Source of the DNA: Antedon mediterranea
Lineage: Eukaryota; Echinodermata; Crinoidea; Comatulida; Antedonidae
DNA length: 64,000 nucleotides
Reading direction: 5' to 3'
NCBI RefSeq assembly: GCF_964355755.1
Contig: NC_092676.1
Span: 8,166,288 to 8,230,287, forward strand
The notes under the pieces are model-generated. The model searched no databases, was not told where the DNA came from, and saw only the letters and a list, made by a program, of their open reading frames with translations. Position 1 is the first letter of the stretch. Each line of letters opens with the position of its first letter. Below, piece by piece: positions 1 through 19,602 of the stretch. Position numbers and translations under genes: made by a program.

Positions 1-593
1 AGCAAAGCACCAAGCAACACGTGCACTGCGCTTCGCTCAAATTTACCGCAGTCATATTTTGGACGCGCCTCGATATTTCGTTGCCATGCGAAACAGATTT
101 TTACTGGCTTACGAAAACGAATACGTGTGCGTGACGTATCCGTTGTCGTTATCGTATTCGTAAGGTTGCGAAACCTCCCTATTGATAGGTTAAAATGATA
201 TAAATAGAAAGATTAAATGTAAATAATAGTCATTTATGAACATATTATTTTTGTGAAACAAGATTTAAGAATCACCACAACATGTGAATTCTGTTTAATA
301 ACATTTAAATGAATAAACTATAAATAGCATTATTTAGAATTAATGAACAGTGACATATTGGCAAAAAAAGTGTTTGTTAACTGGAATATATTTGTAATCA
401 CAATTTAAGCAACATTATTGTAAGATAATTTTAGCGCCAACATTCTGAACATACAAGACTAGAGACAACAGACAAAGAAGCTAAGCAGTATAGGCTACCA
501 AGTGAAGTAAAAACAAAATACTCAAAACATACAAAAATTCTTGTAGGCCTACTGTAAAAAGGGATTATTTTTTATTTTCCGATAAAACTTGTT
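1..593. other. No gene seen
   Basis: AT-rich after base 180. No splice-bounded open frame or repeat that I can define. Confidence 0.5.
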
Positions 594-834
594 AGTATGC
601 CTCTCGATAATAGTGGAGTTGTGGCTTGGTGGTTATGATGCTTGGCTATCACTCCAATGGTCCTGGGTTCAAGTCCCGTCACATGTCAGGATTTTTCTAA
701 GGACAAAATTACAACTCCACTCCCAAAGACTTGTAATAAGACTTTGTTTATGTAAAGCATCTTGTGTATATGTTTGTCGTGTGAACCTCTGAGGGTCCCT
801 AATGATCAGCAATTGCTGGATGGATCAACCTTAT
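594..834 (+). mobile_element. tRNA-derived SINE, copy 1
   Basis: The head has an A box (TGGCTTGGTGG) and a B box (GGGTTCAAGTCCC) followed by a non-tRNA body. A related copy lies at 43964-44155 and shares AGTGGAGTTG, GCTTGGTGGTTA and the B-box region. An open frame here is a by-product. Confidence 0.65.
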
Positions 835-839
835 TAAAT

Positions 840-1980
840 ATGATAAACAGAAATATATGCGCATTATAGAGCAATATTATCGCATAATAATTGACATTTT
901 CAAATCACTATAAGCATTTTTTATCCAAAAATTTGAAAAATTTCGACCCTTTTACTTATCTACATAATTAGTTACTATGACATTATAAGGTAATGGTAAC
1001 GCAATAATATGCGCATATATGGCAATATTATCGCATAATAATTGATTTTTAAATATTTTAAAAATAGTTTGTCATTTTTTTCGAAAATATTCCTGTACTA
1101 GTAGGCCTATAGTGGTTTTTACAAATATTTGTTGACATAACTGGTTATTATCTCATACTTCAATACCAAATTTACTATATCATAATTTGACATGCGTAGA
1201 ACACGTTATGTGCGTCTGCGCATGTCAAAATATATATTATTGAGGTAACATACGTAGAACACGTTATGTGCGTCTGCGCATGTTACCTCAATAATATATA
1301 TTTTGAAAAGTCGATATTTTGTCAATTTTCGAAAAAATCCTGTACTGCAGTACAGTGATATTTATGGAAAAATAACAAAATTTCGACCGTTTTATTTTTT
1401 GATATAACTGGTTACAATAATATCATTATCACATAATGTGTTATGCGCATATTATTTCAATAAATATTTAGAAAAGTCGATATTTTTTTAATTTTCGAAA
1501 AAAAACCTGTACTTTAGTACAGGAATTTTTACGGAAAATAACCAAATGTTGACCATTTTTTTCTCTACATAACTGGTTACTCTATCATAATGTGACATGC
1601 AAGAACGCACATAACATGTTCTACGCATTTTACCTCAATATATATTTTTAAGAAGTCGATAATTGTCCATTTTTGGAAAAAAATCCCTTACAGAGATTCT
1701 TACGAAAAATTACAACCCTTATTTTCTTGCTATAACTAGTTACTATATCACAGTTTGACATGCGCAAGCGCACAGAATATGTGCTGCGCATGTTACCTCA
1801 ATACGAACTTTTTAAATTCATTTTTTCCTAAAATTGGCCAATGTCTACACTTTTATTTTTCGACATAACTGGTTACTATATCATAATTTGACATGCGCAG
1901 ACGCACAGCACATGTTCTACGCATGTTAACTTAATATATATTTTGAAATGTCTACCCTTTTATTTTTTCGACTGGTTACG
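840..1980. repeat. Diverged satellite-like tandem array
   Basis: Five or more diverged units of roughly 150-190 bp share the same blocks: TTTCGAAAAAA, CCTGTACT, ACATAACTGGTTACTATA, a GACATGCGCAGACGCACA-like block and a TTACCTCAATATATATTTT block. The central part contains a perfect 25-bp inverted repeat, 1226-1250 with 1281-1305. No coding potential is seen. Confidence 0.75.
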
Positions 1981-2657
1981 GTGAGTCTATAAAGCAGAAG
2001 CATTAACATTTACAACGAAGTAACACAAACAGTAACACAACTTGGTTTTTGCAATAATCTTAAAATAATACAACTTTCTTTAAAATGTACAATTTTACAA
2101 ACATAAACTAAACGAATACCCAATAGTTAATGAATCAAGTTTGTAGAGACTCTATCTTATATTGTAATATAACCAATACATATTCTTTATATATTTATAT
2201 GTACTTATTTAAATATGTATTAAGGAGCAGAGACTTTATACCGTACTATTTTATTTCATAACAAATACGTGTATTAACTAAATCATTTAATCAACTCACA
2301 TAAATAATCAAGATTAGGACTACTTTTATCTCGGCTTATTGTTCAGCTACTTTATCTAATCATAATGTTCTTAGTGCTGTTATTTGCCAGGCACTTCCGG
2401 TAGTTTCCATCTTAGCTGGTTCATTGAGAACAGTTACAGCACTTTTTTTATACTCTATGGAACGCCAGCGGGTATTAAATATTGGAAGTAACTTATGCGT
2501 GTAAAAGTGTGAATATCTAACCTAAATAATTAAACCCATGGATATGCAAATAAGGAACATTAAGTAAGGATTAAGATGGTTTACGCCTTGCAAATTAAAA
2601 ACACAAGAGTGAGGGTGCAACACAGTAGCCGATTCAAATAATAAATTTTTGTTTCGG

Positions 2658-2974
2658 TTTAAAGATGTATTGTCCCTAAAAATATGAAAATGAAGATTAA
2701 TTAAATCAGACTTTAAATAGGTTATTTTGTAGTTTTAATAAAGTTACTTCCGTAGAATAAAAACGAAAAAGAATGTTTTCCCTTATAAAATGACAAAATA
2801 AATTCATTGGCTGGCAGCCAATTTGACTATGCTTTAAATTACGGTTTTTCAGGTAAATCATTTTTTTTAAATCTAATTTTTGGTCCAAGTGAATAACTAT
2901 TATGTGACATTAAAATGGCATATTCAACAACAAAATTTTGATAATTATTTTTTCAGGGGACAATACACCTTTAA
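2658..2974. mobile_element. MITE family A (TIR TTTAAAGATGTATTGTCCC), copy 1
   Basis: Starts TTTAAAGATGTATTGTCCC and ends GGGGACAATACACCTTTA, its inverted terminal repeat. About 315 bp, no ORF of interest. The interior shares ATTGGCTGGCAGCCAATTTGAC with the other copies. Confidence 0.85.
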
Positions 2975-3445
2975 GCCTAATAATGACCATTTAAATATAT
3001 GCTAATCTAAACATTATACAATTGAAAATACAAAATATTTATAATAATTTTATAATAATTAACCATGAAGAAAAAACAATACATTATTTTTTATAATATT
3101 ATAGATGTCTTAAAATAAAAAATATTGCAGTAGTAGACATATTTGTAATGCTGTAAATACTATGTCCATGATAACACTCCAAGCTGCCGTAATCTCATAA
3201 GAACTTCTGAAAAACAATAGGCCGATTATTAAAAATGTATAGTTCTTTTTTTACAAGAAGCTCTCCCGCGGTCACCTAATTTTGTTCCCAAAGATGTTCT
3301 CTGAAAATTCGAAACATTGCAAAATATATGCTTATAACTGAACATAACCTTTATATATTGTTTGAAGGTTTGCATGGCGAAATCAATATCTTGATAATAA
3401 CGTTTGCAGTACACCACGTATAGCCTATAGTTTTAGAAATGTTGC

Positions 3446-3508
3446 GTTTCTCGACGTTTCGGTCATTTATGTTTTGATCAAAGCTTGTTGATCGAAACGT
3501 CGAGAAAC
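3446..3508. repeat. 16-bp inverted repeat GTTTCTCGACGTTTCG
   Basis: Arms 3446-3461 and 3493-3508 are exact inverted copies; loop 31 bp. Confidence 0.85.
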
Positions 3509-3800
3509 TTAACAGTTCTCTTCAGAATAAATATATGCGTGGTGTACCGCAAACGTTATATGAACATATAAACTAAATATTTCTCTGAAATATAAACAAA
3601 TAAAAAACAGTATGATGGGTTTCGAACTTCAGTATAGTATACCATTCAGCCATAGAACTGGGCGCAGAAAATCGTTGGCATAACCTATTCTAGAATTTTT
3701 ACAGAACGTTTTTAAAAACAAAATGTTCGCTTCCCGGTCACTCATTGTAAGGAGTGCTTAATGGGTCTGGATACAACTTAGGATAAAACTTAGAAACAGT

Positions 3801-4022
3801 ATAAGTTTCTTTCAAGGTTTATCACAGAGGGCGCAATGTCAAGATAATATCTTTATAATTGTTCGTTTATACAACCACCAAGATATTTGTTTAAGGAGTG
3901 CTTAATTGGGTCTGGATATAACAAGTCTATTAAACCTTGACTATAGTTTATATAAAAGTTTCTTTTAAGGTTTATCACAGAGGGCGCAATGTCAAGATAA
4001 TGTCTTTGTAATGTGTTCGTAT
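3801..4022. repeat. Direct duplication of a ~65-bp segment
   Basis: AAGTTTCTTTCAAGGTTTATC to GCAATGTCAAGATAAT(A/G)TC appears near 3801 and again near 3957. GGAGTGCTTAATGGGTCTGG is also doubled (about 3752 and 3895). Confidence 0.7.
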
Positions 4023-4041
4023 TAATTTTAATATTACATAC

Positions 4042-11547
<7,506 letters not shown>

Positions 11548-11695
11548 TTTCACTATCTAATATGTAAATAAAATAAAATATAATTTATTAAACCCATTAA
11601 TATCACCCGACTCATTGTACTTATCTATATTTCTCCAGTATCATAGGAATATTTGTTCTTCACATGTATCACATAGTATCATATACTATATAAAT

Positions 11696-11890
11696 GAAGT
11701 TGTATTGTCTCACAAAAACATGAAAAACGAACAAGAAGTCATTGGCTAGCAGTCAATTTGACATTTATTTTGGCTTTAAATTACAGTTTTGTATGTAAAA
11801 ATGTATTTGTCCAATTTTTGGTCAAAGTGAATTACTAATATGCAACATTAAAATGGCATATTCAATTTATTTTTTATCAAATATTAACTT
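11696..11890. mobile_element. MITE family A, decayed partial copy
   Basis: Degenerate left end (GTTGTATTGTCTC) and well-preserved interior (CATTGGCTAGCAGTCAATTTGAC and AACATTAAAATGGCATATTCAA). The right terminus is not recognisable. It lies just upstream of the neuropeptide-like gene start. Confidence 0.65.
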
Positions 11891-12416
11891 ACATGTAATT
11901 ATGTAAAAAAAAAATGATATTAAAACATTTTGGAAAGCGGGTGGATATCAGATTCTGTCAATAAATAAATTTAATAATTTGATAAAAAAACAATTCCAAA
12001 AAAAGGTTCATTCATATTGAAAATTAATACTGAATAATTCAGAGACTAAATCACATTATAATTTAATAACAGATCAACTTAATCACAAAAAAGATGATCC
12101 GGAACTAAGGTTTACCTTGAAATACCAGTTTGCATGCAAATTAAATATGATTAGAAAATTGTTATGACATTACGTCCACTCACAAAATCATTTTACTCGT
12201 ACGTTCGTATGTTTATAAACAACAATTTAATTTTACATTTACTCTATAAACCTTTGATCAGCAACTTCCTTTGATATGTTACGTTTAGCTAGATAGAATT
12301 ATTTATTTATGGGGCGTATACAGAAAAACACACACAACAGACTCACCAAAATCATGTAATATATCACAGTATTAAATAGTTTATAAGAGATTATTTGTCA
12401 ATAAAAGTTTGCAAGA

Positions 12417-12720
12417 TTTGCTAGTGTAGGTGTAGTTGACACCAGGAATTGGAAAAAGTATCTTGCTAAACCCAGAGTAGAGTTGGTCAAGTTTGCTAGT
12501 GTAGATGTAGTTGACACCACGAATTGGAAAATGTATCTTACCAAACTTGAAGTTTGGTCAAGTTTGCTAAGTGAAGGTGTAGTTAACACCACGAATTAGT
12601 AAATTTATCTTGACAAATCCAGAGTTTTTTCAAGTTTGCTCGCGTAGGTGTAGTTGACACAAAGAATTAGTAAACTTATCTTGCCAAACCCAGAGTTTGG
12701 TCAGGTTAGAGACTTGTTTT
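12417..12720. repeat. Four-unit tandem repeat (~75 bp)
   Basis: Units begin TTTGCTAGTGTAGGTGTAGTT and contain GACACCACGAATTGG and GCCAAACCCAGAGTTTGGTCA. Open frames on the minus strand follow the repeat and are not genes. A partial unit recurs at ~12,770. Confidence 0.85.
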
Positions 12721-14739
12721 ATAGTTTGCCCAACTGGTCTACACTCTATAACAAACTTTGAAACTCGGAGTTTGCTAGTGTAGACTAGGCTAATCGGCAG
12801 ATTATAGAAAGAACCAAACACTTTACACCATCATTTAATTATTTGTGCATTTATTCCATTAATTAAGAGATCTGTATTGCAATTATTAAAATCTAGTCTA
12901 CACTAACAGTTGCGGTTTGAAAAAAAAGCAGATTCAATTTGCTGTTACCCGTACTGCTGTTTAATGAAGAATCCTGAAGCACGTGATAAACCGTACAATA
13001 ATCATTAATTATTTATCGTCTGATATAATTATATATACAAGCTTAAACAATAAATATTATTGTATCATGATGATTATAATGTAGGACAGACGATGGAATT
13101 ACTATATGTTCACTCGTTTGAATAGATATTACTGAACCACGGTTTATGTATATTAATACTGCGAAACTGTAATGATTGTATTGACTTGATTAACTATGTT
13201 TCAGAAAATAATTTATATATCAAAAGTAACACAATGAGAAAACACGCTAACACTCGAAACTTCAACAATCGTATAACAGTATACAATTATAATAAATGAT
13301 GATATTTTTGTTTAAACCGCAACATTTAAAGAACCAATTGTAGACAGTTTAAACGTAATCTAAGTTTTTTCTTGTACATTGAACATTCTCCGTACCGCTA
13401 TGTCAATTAACGCTTTTTTCTATTTCAAAAATTTAAGGTTGCTATCAAATAAAATTTATTGCTTATTTACATGATGTGGTAGCGAGTTTAGAGTAACGAA
13501 TTCGAGAGCTAGTCTTCAAAATTACTACATCCAACATTTCTTCTAAGTATTTGTCGTATATCAAGCTCAGACGAGACTAACCGTTTTTTCATCTTACAGA
13601 AAACTAATCTTAAAAGGAATCCGAAAAGAGAACTTAATCTTCTTCGTCATTCTAAATACTGTAGTTGTTTTTTTTTTAAATCTAAATAGCTAAAGTTAAG
13701 TTCTAAACTTTATTGCGCACGTTCCAAATATACAAGGCGCCCACTTACCGATCATTTGTTATGCGTACTACGGCGCATAGCGTAATCATAGATATCGTGT
13801 TTAAGGCCTTGAGCATCAGTTCGTGTTAATATTATACGTAATTATGTCACGCATTATTATATTAGTAGAATACATACAGTTAATGTGTTTGAAAACGGTA
13901 AAATGTTTTGAACCAATATGTTGCCTAAAGTAGTTATAGGAAAGTTGTGTTATTGCAAATATCATTTCGTGAACATATCCTGTCGCAGAATGCACATATT
14001 AAAGTGGGGTTTGTTCTTAAATCTACAATTATACACTCATAGTGTGTTCCAAAATCATTATTTATTTTTTATTTACAATTATTTGCAAAACCGCCAAGTT
14101 GACTGTTATACGTCTGACGGACAGTAATTTTAAGTAATATTTTGCTCACTGGATATAGGCCTAGTCGCTATAACCATTAGCATTAATATTAAAACAATGT
14201 TATGCAACAAAAACGGTATAAAAAGAGTCTATAGTGCCTCTATTGACGGACAAGTCGAGTCCAATCGAGCTTAATAAGCCATTTGTAAAAATAATTAATA
14301 CCGATGGAAAACGAGAAATGAGTGACGTCTGTATACATTAGTATGTGTTTTGACGAAAACATAAATAATTAAAAACTCGAATTTTTTGGAAGTACATTGG
14401 CTGTAATTATACGATGCAAGACATCTGCAAATCTATTGATGGGCGCAAGTAAAAACATTGTTATGATAATAGATATAACATAGGTGTCTTAGTAACACCT
14501 GTAAAGATAACCATTATAAAAATTCAATCAATATAAACCTTTGAATTGTTTCTAGAATTATTATGGCATTGATTAAAACGAATAAGTACTTTCTTAATCA
14601 GTCACATGATTCTAGTACGGCATTATGTCTATCGATCATACACATAATGCTGTATCGTGTCTGCTGACTGCAACAGGACCATACCATAGCACATACATGT
14701 TAATTTAACATAACCTTCTATAAAATAATAATAACTTAC

Positions 14740-15001
14740 TATATGAAAAAGCGAAATGACCGCGCTGGGATTCGAACCAACAACACATACATATTAATCT
14801 AACCTTCTAAATAATAATAGCTTACTATATGAAAAAGCGAAACGACCGCGCTAGGATTCGAACCAACAACACATACATATTAGTCTAACCTTCTAAATAA
14901 TAATAATATCTTACTATCATGAACAAAAATAACAAAAGACCGCGCTGGGATTCGAACCAGGTCTACCGATTGGAAAGTTAAAGCGCTGACTCGTCAACAG
15001 G
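14740..15001 (-). repeat. Three tandem copies of an antisense tRNA-like repeat
   Basis: The segment GACCGCGCTGGGATTCGAACC occurs at about 14759, 14844 (one base different) and 14939. Each copy follows a shared AT-rich leader ending in ATGAAAAAGCGAAA or similar. On the minus strand these read as the 3' half of a tRNA with a good B box; only the third copy extends into an anticodon-arm-like region. No complete tRNA gene is present. Confidence 0.55.
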
Positions 15002-15587
15002 GAAGGTTAGTGTACTAAGTCTGTCATGGTTGCATTTACTTCGTTTCTCGATTCGTTTCCAATTATATTCATTGTCATTTTTATAAGCCTCATGATTAAT
15101 TTATATTGATATTACTTTTATATTGCTCTTGCAAATTTTATATTAAATTTTACAAGCTGATAAAGCTGTACGGTATGCTTTGTTATAGTACTGGACTAAT
15201 ATTACTCTTTTTTTGTAAAATAACGTAATAAGGTAAAAATAAATATTATGGTAAACCGACTAAAAGTGAGAATTCTAAATTGTTGTCAGCGCCGGGGTTA
15301 GTCGACGCAAATATTATTTTTAAATAGAAATTTTAGATATTTCCAATGTAGTTCAATCAATATAGAATACTACGTATACATTTTAGAATACCCACTATCT
15401 AGTCAATCTAGACAAAAACTCATCTTATTTGAGAAGTTAAAAAGTAGCTCCGGGGTGTAAAATGGTTGATTATAAATGTAAATCTTTGCAACAACAGCGG
15501 TAACTTTTTAAAAGTGGTGCTACAGAACTTTTTCTCATGCCACCAAATGTTATAAAGATAGGATATTTACCAACATTATAAGCAAAC

Positions 15588-15880
15588 TTAAAGATGTATT
15601 GTCCCCCTGAAAAATTTTTTTTTCTTAATTTGCCTTTTTAATGTCACCAAATAGTTAGTTACTTTGACCAAAAATTGAATCGAAAAAAAGAAGTCAAATT
15701 GGCTGCTAGCCAATGGGTTTTCGATCGGATTCAGCCATTTGTTTTGTCATTTTATAAGTGAAAACATTATTTTTCCCTGTTTTTTATTTATTATTTTGTA
15801 ATTTTAATCAAATTAATCTATTCAAAGTCTGATTTCATTAATCTTTATTTTTCATGTTTTTGGGGACAATACATCTTTAG
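15588..15880. mobile_element. MITE family A, copy 2
   Basis: Terminal repeats TTAAAGATGTATTGTCCCC and GGGGACAATACATCTTTA. The interior lies in the opposite orientation relative to the first copy. Confidence 0.85.
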
Positions 15881-17687
15881 AGACATGAAAAAAGGATATA
15901 TCAAAAGAAAAATCAATATTACAAAAACGGGAAATGCTATTTTTATTACAAATACTGTAGTAGTTACCTATAAAAATAAGTAAATAACTGGTGTTATCAA
16001 ATTTAAACGCAAAGGTAAGACTATACCAGTTTAGAGTTACTGGTTCTAAAAGTTAGGAAGAAATTTATATCAAAATAGCAACAAGTAAAATTGAAGACCG
16101 CGTTACAAGACCGTTAAATAATGTTACTTAACATATAATAATTATAGAAATAATCAAAAAACGGACGTATAACTTACCAATACATGAAATGTCACAAAAC
16201 GCGTCTGCATGCAAATGACGATGTTGCATAAATGAAAGACGAAGTATATTGAAATCCATTAAATATCACCGGTTACATGTACGAGGTGTTAGCTAACAAG
16301 TTTCAAACAAAAAAAATTATAATAATTCCACGTGTTCAAATTAGTAAGATATTGATACAACCTGGACACGTTAATTGAATTTTCTATTTCTTAAAGGTGG
16401 AGAACATTATTGCGCGCGTTGTCTAAATCTGTGCGTTAATCACGGAAGAGTTCCTAAAAACGTCGACCGTTCAAGCGTGGTGTTGTCGTTGTCACTCTGG
16501 CAACACGTTGGAAACACGTCCAGAGTAACCACAGGGATATAAATAATACATCCTTACTTGTAAATTATATTCTAGAAAAAGATAAGGTCATTGAATTTTA
16601 CAAGCAAATTGATTATAGAAATTATTCTTATTCTTAATCAAGATTAAGTTAATAGTAAGCACGTCATACATTCAATCAACCGGAAGTGAATGTTTTGACC
16701 TTTCCTTTTTTTTAAATCACACGATGATTTGGTAGCGTTTGGTGCGGGGTTTAAGATGTAATTTCAATATTGGGGGCGGTGGTGTTATGCCAATCACTCC
16801 CCTAATGACAGTAGTATTAGGTGTCGGGGTGGGTTGGTTTAGGAGGCGGAAGTATGTAGCTTAACCCTAATAATGTAGCAATGACCCACACACATGTTAA
16901 TACATTTTAACTTATAGCAAAATTTAAAATACTAGAGAGTGAACTCATAGTCGCTCGATAGAAATATAGAAATTATCGTAATAGGTGAAAACTAATGTTA
17001 TCAAATTTACATTTCACGGTATCCTCTGAGATAGATCAGGTAGGTATCCAAGGTAGAGATTTGTCCCGAAATTTTTCCCTTGTGCTCGCCTATGTCAGAA
17101 TTAACCATAATTTATATATATAGATAAAAAAAGGTTCTATTTCTAGAAGGAATTTTGGTTGAGTCACAAAAACATTCTTACTGAATTATGGATGACGTAC
17201 TGCTGATTTATACCTATTGTAATACTTCAAAAATTAGGATGATTGGGTTGTAAACAACACTAAAGGCTAATGCTATTACTAAATACCGCGGGTCGATTAC
17301 CTTTCTAATAGAGGCATTCTAAGACCGAGAACACATACTTATCAACTTAACCGAAGTCAATTATTTACCTTTTGTATCTCAACACAATACAAAATGTAAT
17401 TATAAACAGCGATCAATATACATTTACCGTACGGCATTGATCATTTCTTTATTTGTATTGTCGTATTTGATTTGTTATTATGAAAAATGAAGTATGCTAA
17501 GGTGCTAACACAATTAGAAATGTTGTATAATCGAATAAATCAGTGTTTCATGTTGTTACCAAACAGGTTGATGAACCATGATGTCAATTGAGATATAACG
17601 TCATATAAATAAAATAAAAAGATACATCGAATAAAACGCATGATATTATTATGGAAATTGTTTAGAATATTTAAAAAAGTTTTTCCA

Positions 17688-17826
17688 AAGCTCTATCTAC
17701 ACAATCTTTCTGTGACAAAGAAAATGTGATAGGCCCATATATGGACACGATGACGTCATATCACTAACCATATTTGGGCTCATCACAGTTTGTTTTGTCA
17801 AATTAGTTTGATAGTGTAGACAGAGT
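17688..17826. mobile_element. Palindromic MITE family B, copy 2
   Basis: Begins AAGCTCTATCTACACAATC and ends TTTGATAGTGTAGACAGAG. The centre has CCCATATATGGACACGATGACGTCA. The whole element is a near-complete inverted repeat. Confidence 0.85.
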
Positions 17827-19365
17827 AGATTTAGAGAAACACACCTATTCAATGGACTATTAAGGGAACATTTTTATCCGTACGTTACAAAAACTAAATG
17901 ATAATACGCATGCGCATTAGTAAATCGGTTAGTGAGAATAAGTAAGTGGAAAACCGACTTTATCTAGCGTGTGAACGCGCTTGCGTTAAAACTACAGTAC
18001 GTTACGTCTTACGATCAAACATTATTACACCTTTGTATGAAATCTGGAATGCGTTAGTGTGAACGATTCTATTATTAAACACGTCACACATTTTCATGAT
18101 GTTCCATCCGGTCACAGCAATTCCGGCTCAGTGTGAACGGAGCTTTAATCATATATCTTTTAATGGTGTCACGGATAAAAATATTTCCATTGGAAAAGAT
18201 GAGTAAATAAAGATGAGAGCAAAATGATTCTGAACATGTAGGCTGACAAATATCCATAATGTAAAAGTGAACACTGTTGCGTATGAAATTACTTGACTGT
18301 AACTAGTGTAGTATTGATAATAATCTCTGAGGCTAATTCATACTCTTAAAAGATAAAAACGTGCAATAAATGTTGAATGCAACAATACGTCGTCACTTCA
18401 GTAAATATTTAATCGGAATGATTGACAATAAAATGCACAAACCAAAACAAGTCAGCTAATCACTCTAGATGTTATTATTAACTTGAAATTATTCGGAAAA
18501 TTGTCAGTGACGTCACAGTGAAAAAAAGTGCTGTAGTATATAGTTCATTGAGGCCCTAAATGGTAGTACATTGTTTTATTTTTTATTTTTTTATTTAGAT
18601 TTTTGTCTGAAATACTTCACAAGCTCAAGTAGTATACGTATGAAACGCAATATATGACAAAATAATTATCCTTTTACTACTATTAAGTCAAAACCCAGAC
18701 TAACTAGAACTGTGAGAAAGCATTTATATCAACCTCACGTTGCCACATTTTAAATTTGTTTGTATGATTAAAATTGTAATTATTTGTAACTACTGTGGAG
18801 TAGATTTGCGTCAGGGTGTTGAGTAATTGGTCAGATGTTTTGCCCTACTCTAACCCCAACTATCAGAGCAAGCTTAGTGGCCTAGAGGTATGGACGCCAG
18901 ACTTGTAATCTAGAGAATTACTTGCTAATTTGTTCGCACGTATTATCAATGTACTTAGTATAAAGTACAAATTACGTCAGAATTGGGCAAAAAATATGAC
19001 CAATTGTAATTAAAAATCAAAGCTTTTTAGAAAATGATACCACAATGTGACTTGCAGTTTTGCAACATTGACACTTACAGTGTAAATCGTCATTTCTTTG
19101 TATTAATAATCTTGGATTATTATAGAAACGATAAATGATAATAAAGTACTTTCTCGTGAAAATTATAACAACAATACGCACACTTGCTCTTGACCATATC
19201 CTATAATGGAAGAGATACAGGAGGCGTGCTATACAAAACACAATATTGGTCAAGTTGAAATCTAATGGGCACTTAAAGCATATGTTTCATAAATAAAACA
19301 ATAACTTCTAACTACTCGATGAAAATAAAATTATAGAAAAAATAGGTTGATTGCCTTCGTTTTGA

Positions 19366-19374
19366 TATAAAAGG
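19366..19374 (+). promoter_or_regulatory. TATA box of the SUEL lectin gene
   Basis: The sequence TATAAAAGG lies about 235 bp upstream of the lectin ATG. Transcription would begin near 19396. A 5' leader exon would then end at the donor CTTG|GTAAAT near 19430 and splice to the acceptor TTTTAG at 19598-19600, just before the ATG. Confidence 0.6.
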
Positions 19375-19395
19375 AGCACCAGTTATCAGACGATC

Positions 19396-19429
19396 GTTAC
19401 TTAAGTTCAACGATTCATCCACGTTCTTG
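19396..19429 (+). other. Putative non-coding first exon (5' UTR) of the lectin gene
   Basis: This segment lies 20-60 bp past the TATA box and ends at a GT donor. It has no ATG. Joined to the acceptor at 19600 it places the lectin ATG two bases into exon 2. The start position is inferred from TATA spacing only. Confidence 0.4.
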
Positions 19430-19602
19430 GTAAATATACCAACATTGGTAAATATATTTTTATTTTCTTTCTTTACTGTATATTTTGACTTTTATGATTT
19501 ATAGTTTTACGAGCATTAATGGAATGATGCTCACATTATGTCGTAAATACATGGATGCTGTCATTTATATTATTTATTTTCATCTATTATTGATTTTAGA
19601 AT

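Larger units (their letters stand above)
12721..19365. other. Gene-poor intergenic DNA
   Basis: Apart from MITE family A at 15588, family B at 17688 and the antisense tRNA-like repeats at 14740, I see only AT-rich unique sequence. A truncated tRNA-like head lies near 18,865-18,910 (TGGCCTAGAGGTATGG). Short open frames here lack splice context. The promoter and 5' leader of the neuropeptide-like gene may lie in this stretch. Confidence 0.5.

Noticed and set aside
3229-3417. Possible terminal exon of the neuropeptide-like gene (acceptor TTTTCAG near 3302)
   Set aside because: In the required phase it gives nine codons and a stop; in another phase it is longer, but the phase does not fit. Not enough to call.
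12398-12821. Two minus-strand open frames
   Set aside because: They follow a four-unit tandem repeat and change frame between units.
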